A model generated the notes under the pieces. The model did not search any database and was not told the origin of the DNA. It saw only the letters and a program-made list of their open reading frames with translations. Of a DNA stretch of 64,000 nt, positions 62,381 to 64,000 are shown in pieces. The stretch spans positions 5,394,001-5,458,000 of the forward strand of contig OX442322.1 of assembly GCA_949358305.1 (NCBI GenBank), read 5' to 3'. The translations under genes were made by a program, and so were the position numbers. The first letter of the stretch is position 1, and every line of letters begins with the position of its first letter. Origin of the DNA: Strigamia acuminata (Eukaryota > Arthropoda > Chilopoda > Geophilomorpha > Linotaeniidae).

Positions 62381-62947
62381 TTCAGTTTTCTCACTTCCAG
62401 TGCCTGGCTTGATAACTGAACTTGTATATTGTCTGTAGTTGAATTGTTATCGTTTGATTTCATTATTCTCTATCGACACATCAGGCCACCTCAGCTCTCC
62501 ACAGTTAGTATTCATTACTATTTTGTTATTGCTGTTGTAGGGCTATTTCGGGAAGGCTAACTCCGGTAATAGACATGCATTCGCATGAAATGGCCCCGTA
62601 ACGTTAGCCAGCTGTTCTACGGGACAGTAGGACTTCGTACGGTGGCTTAATATAACGGTCGTATACAGTACGACCTTGCTAAATGAAAGTAGGTCCCTCA
62701 GCTAACTGGCCACAGTCCGCTGCAGGATAGTTGTTGTAAACTGCCCACGCAGGTTCCCGTCTTTCTACGATTGGTCCTTCCGCTCGTTAAAAGTCGGTAA
62801 AGGCCTAATGCACAGGTAACACGCCGGGTTGGTAGCCCGTGAGTAATATCTTCAGATATTGCGATAAATAACTACCTGGATAATGGTAATCCAACGGCAG
62901 TGGCCAAATAATATTTTACCCGGTGCTCGATCATTGGATCCCGCCAT

Positions 62948-63310
62948 CGTAAGGCATGCTGGCGGATGGAGGAGTCAAATCCTCCCGCGATGGTTCTCTC
63001 GACCGTCGTGACGGTCCCCGCCCCATTGTACCCTCCGGGTTAGTAACCCGTGAACAGGAGTTGAACAACACTGTGTTAAATAAATTACTCGGGCATTGGT
63101 AATCCTGTATTGGCAATATCTTTTAAACCCGGTAAGTCCATAGAAATGTTTACCTGGTGGTTGGTACCACCGATAGCGAGTTAAAGCACACAATTAAATA
63201 CTCGGCGCCTGATCACGAGATCTTGTCGTCGTAAGGCATGCTGGCGGATGGAGTCTCAACAACTCCCGCGACGTTCTTTCAATTGTCGTGACGGTCCCCG
63301 CCCAATTAAT
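62948..63310 (+). repeat. 282-bp tandem repeat with hairpins in X4
   Basis: Two copies of a block containing CGTAAGGCATGCTGGCGGAT, a short hairpin, CCCGCGA and GTCGTGACGGTCCCCGCCC. The hairpin is GGAGGA...TCCTCC in copy 1 and GGAGT...ACTCC in copy 2. Confidence 0.75.
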
Positions 63311-64000
63311 ATTTATACAACAATTCATTTGTTGTATTCCACTAATTACTTTACTTTTATTCATTTGAAACAATGGAATATTCTGCCGAATATTCCTGTT
63401 TATGCGAAGGACTCTTCGCATATTTAGATACTCGAGCTGCGGACCAAATACGTCTCCGTAGCGATATTTGTGACGATGCCGCAAGTCAGCCGTATCCCTC
63501 TGGCTTCGCCCGGATCCTCAACCAGTTGATGCCGTCCGTTTACACGCGTTAAGAACCCATATTTTGTTGTTAATATTTAGTAATAAATATGTCATGTCAC
63601 ACTAAAACTGTAAGTTATTTCTACTTGATTATATATTCATGTTTGTGAAGGCTTCCGTAGCTTATCTCGGTTAGGTTGTTGCTAAACTTTGCAACGTCTT
63701 GTATAAACCGAATTATCTATCTCAAAAAGGACTAATAAATTAGCCCAAAAGTAGAATCGTCACAAGTGGAGGTTCTACCGAGATAGGCTGCCAAATTTTA
63801 AATAAAATTTGAAGTTCTGCATGTCTATGATGAATTCGAGTAGTGTAACGTTTATGGTGATTTTTGTGTGTAAAATAAATTTCGTTTGAGATTTATAAGT
63901 GTTTAATATATTTTATTTTTGAAAAGGCAATAAGTGTAATTCACTTTGTTCTTTATTCTCCGCCGTGGAAATTATACGTTTTAACAAAAATAATAATTTC

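Larger units (their letters stand above)
62018..64000 (+). repeat. X4: X-type long LTR, running to or past the right edge
   Basis: Starts TGTGATGATTAC. Aligns with X2 for about 900 bp including the promoter (GATTGGCTGTCGC, CTATATAAGC at 62371-62380) and the GGGTTGGTAGCCCGTGAG hairpin (62825-62842). It contains a 282-bp tandem duplication: CGTAAGGCATGCTGGCGGAT at 62948 and again at 63230. No coding frame is supported; short open frames here are chance. The right end is not identified, and no AACT duplicate is found before 64000. Confidence 0.7.

Noticed and set aside
62931-63484. Minus-strand ORFs in X4
   Set aside because: They follow the tandem repeat and hairpins; the frames are not conserved between the two repeat units or with X2.

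Overview
This 64 kb window looks like a piece of invertebrate animal genome, possibly arthropod, made almost entirely of nested mobile DNA. I found no convincing host gene, tRNA, rRNA or bacterial feature. The assignment rests on metazoan-type Ty3/gypsy and Ty1/copia elements and on a decayed Maverick/Polinton (adintovirus-like) element. The species cannot be named from the sequence.

Layout. 1-13344: gypsy-A (minus strand, running off the left edge) is interrupted in its protease by a complete plus-strand gypsy-B (4528-10794; identical 266-bp LTRs, 5-bp target duplication). Gypsy-A itself sits in the RNase H region of plus-strand gypsy-C (13345-19852), which has integrase, a third ORF and a 1.25-kb 3' LTR. 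19853-24726: copia-5, a degenerate copia-type element with no reverse transcriptase, split by a 1.9-kb solo LTR ('X1'). 24727-26390: unclassified minus-strand ORFs and an X-LTR fragment.

26387-38252: a Polinton/adintovirus-like element. Its gene order is packaging ATPase (-), zinc ribbon plus phospholipase A2 (+), integrase (+), major capsid (+), pX-like protein (+), adenain-like protease (+), coiled-coil fibre-like protein (+) and the DNA polymerase B C-terminus (-). Most of these genes carry stops or frameshifts. A very young copia-2 (28356-34315, minus) is inserted between integrase and capsid and splits a 7-unit, 17-18-bp array upstream of the capsid gene. A second X-type LTR (38253-) cuts the polymerase gene.

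38253-64000: gypsy-D (minus) lies in that X LTR and carries two copia insertions. Copia-1 (41688-47564) is almost intact; copia-3 (49901-55680) has five nonsense codons. Copia-4 (55681-62017, minus; RT and most of RNase H deleted) lies in the 3' LTR of copia-3. Its own LTRs were then hit by a gypsy-C-type solo LTR (56420-57448) and by another X element (62018 to the right edge).

Themes. (1) A former virus-like element with a recognisable capsid module and an unusual repeat-built fibre gene. (2) A CTCF-like motif recurring in LTRs of unrelated families, and a YY1/Pho-like motif in copia leaders and upstream of gypsy third ORFs. (3) A poorly described third ORF conserved between gypsy-C and gypsy-D. 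(4) A long-LTR family (X) with hairpins that show compensatory changes. All names (gypsy-A, copia-1, X1 and so on) are local to this report.
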